NCBI GenBank assembly: GCA_030603605.1
Contig: JAUVXN010000068.1
Location: forward strand, 1-6,824
Origin: Dehalococcoidales bacterium
GTDB lineage: Bacteria > Chloroflexota > Dehalococcoidia > Dehalococcoidales > RBG-16-60-22
Direction of reading: 5' to 3'
Length of the DNA stretch: 6,824 nucleotides
Position numbers and translations under genes: made by a program. This document shows positions 6,105-6,824 of this stretch, one piece after another (positions within the stretch are counted from its first letter, which is position 1; each line of letters starts with the position of its first letter). Below the pieces are notes generated by a model. It was not told where the DNA came from. It did no database searches and saw only the letters and a list, made by a program, of their open reading frames with translations.

Positions 6105-6181
6105 GTCCCTGTAGCTCAGTTGGACAGAGCGGCTGCCTTCTAAGCAGCAAGTCGTGGGTTCGAATCCCTCCAGGGACGCCA
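6105..6181 (+). tRNA. tRNA-Arg, anticodon TCT
   Basis: Full cloverleaf by hand: acceptor GTCCCTG (6105-6111) with CAGGGAC (6171-6177), seven perfect pairs; D stem GCTC/GAGC with loop AGTTGGACA; anticodon stem GCTGC/GCAGC with loop CTTCTAA, anticodon TCT at 6139-6141, reading AGA (and AGG by wobble); five-base variable loop; T arm GTGGG/CCCTC with loop TTCGAAT; discriminator G6178; CCA encoded at 6179-6181. A20 in the D loop, a known arginine identity base, is present (6124). The T stem has one T-T mismatch (6155/6169). It is not part of a tRNA cluster in this window. Confidence 0.97.
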
Positions 6182-6189
6182 CAAAAGTT

Positions 6190-6824
6190 TTACTTGAGGC
6201 TTGCTATTAAATCTTGGCGACTGGTCATTGCCGCCACCGTCTCCAGAAAATCCTTTAATGAGACACTCTGACCTCTCAGTTGCTTCAGCTCGGGTCCGAT
6301 GGGGCTAATGGAAGTCGGTCTGTTAGCATAGGTTCCATAAAAAGCAAAATAGGCTTGATTCAGCTTTCTAATGTGATAGCCTTTTGTGGCTAGATATTGT
6401 CGCTTCTGTTCCATAAACTCCTCAGCCTGCTCGATTTCTCCCTGAGCCAGATACTTATCAACCGCCCTTCTTATGTTTCTCATCTCCCGATTAAAATCAA
6501 ATCCCGACGTCGTTGCCTGAGTTTGACTGCCGTTATTTTCATGCTGAGCGTAGTATTTTTCATTCACAATAGAGCCAATTTCCTTGCTGACCATACCGGC
6601 CAGAGTTTCATTCATGGTGGCAATTTCATAATTACGGGACACACCAATTAAATCCAGTACGTACAGGAAGCCCAGAGGCTTGAAGGCAAGATACTGATGC
6701 AACCACTCCTCGGCGGCAGTATCAATGGTAAACCGCAGGCTGGCTTCGTCAGTAACAAAGGTGGGGTATGTTCCGCCAAAGCCACCAAGCTCTACCACCA
6801 GCGAAGAAACACCCAGTTTGTCAG
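6190..6824 (-). CDS. Unrecognised protein, 5' end beyond the window; possible remote metallopeptidase
   Basis: The frame stays open to the right edge, so the N-terminus is missing; 210 residues are visible and it ends at TAA (6192-6190), eight bases from the tRNA 3' end. I do not recognise the family with certainty. Counting visible residues: a Gly-rich opening (VVELGGFGGTYP), AAEEWLHQYL with EEWLH at 38-42, MNETLAGMVSKE with Asn71-Glu72, a charged helical stretch rich in Arg, Glu and Gln (about 110-150), LNQAYFAFYGTYAN (from 154) and LKDFLETVAAM (189-199). Their order recalls gluzincin-type putative aminopeptidases (HExxH, then NE, a charged helical hairpin, then an Asn-led helix), but the first His is Glu here, so catalytic activity is doubtful. 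No clear membrane helix is seen in this part. A GTG at 6798 is in frame but has no ribosome site and is internal. Function is left open. Confidence 0.85.
   Translation of the reverse strand, partial: DKLGVSSLVVELGGFGGTYPTFVTDEASLRFTIDTAAEEWLHQYLAFKPLGFLYVLDLIGVSRNYEIATMNETLAGMVSKEIGSIVNEKYYAQHENNGSQTQATTSGFDFNREMRNIRRAVDKYLAQGEIEQAEEFMEQKRQYLATKGYHIRKLNQAYFAFYGTYANRPTSISPIGPELKQLRGQSVSLKDFLETVAAMTSRQDLIASLK

Noticed and set aside
5988..6182. Minus-strand reading frame across the tRNA, containing GFEPTTCCLEGSRSVQLSY
   Set aside because: That peptide is the well-known false translation of a tRNA antisense strand, not a protein.
1..6824. CRISPR array, insertion sequence, prophage, toxin-antitoxin or defence genes
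   Set aside because: No regularly spaced repeats, transposase or integrase motifs, or small paired genes were seen; the coding space is taken up by housekeeping genes and one unknown.

Overview
The window looks like a chromosomal housekeeping region of a bacterium, most likely a Chloroflexota member of the Dehalococcoidia type. This rests on a bacterial-type dxs next to a cofactor-independent phosphoglycerate mutase of the archaeal (ApgM) kind, the order dxs-pgk-apgM-tpiA, and protein wording that resembles what I remember of that class. The lineage is an inference from memory and was not searched.

Layout. From about 5.3 kb down to the left edge, four genes run on the minus strand: dxs (1-deoxyxylulose-5-phosphate synthase), pgk (phosphoglycerate kinase), apgM (phosphoglycerate mutase) and tpiA (triosephosphate isomerase, cut by the left edge). 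Gaps are 46 bp (dxs-pgk), 146 bp (pgk-apgM) and 56 bp (apgM-tpiA). The 146-bp gap holds three inverted repeats and one copy of a 15-bp repeat whose other copy lies just after apgM. Diverging from dxs is a DedA-family membrane protein gene on the plus strand, followed by an intrinsic terminator, a tRNA-Arg(TCT) gene, and a converging minus-strand gene of uncertain function cut by the right edge. No stretch over 300 bases lacks a gene.

How the genes fit together. ApgM, Pgk and TpiA interconvert 2-phosphoglycerate and triose phosphates; in an organism growing by gluconeogenesis they would lead from PEP towards glyceraldehyde 3-phosphate (GAP). Dxs joins GAP to pyruvate in the first step of the MEP isoprenoid pathway, so the cluster places GAP supply beside its use in isoprenoid synthesis. 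DedA proteins include undecaprenyl-phosphate translocases, so the divergent gene may act on a downstream isoprenoid carrier, but that link is inferred.

Fine structure. The -35 hexamers of a dxs promoter and of one dedA promoter candidate are the two strands of the same short sequence, and the most upstream start codons of both reading frames fall inside promoter elements, so I prefer shorter proteins for both. The tRNA promoter appears to use the right arm of the dedA terminator as its -35 box. I found no CRISPR array, transposase, phage gene or defence system. The least explained items are the right-edge protein, which may carry a degenerate metallopeptidase-like signature, and the palindrome-rich gap before apgM.
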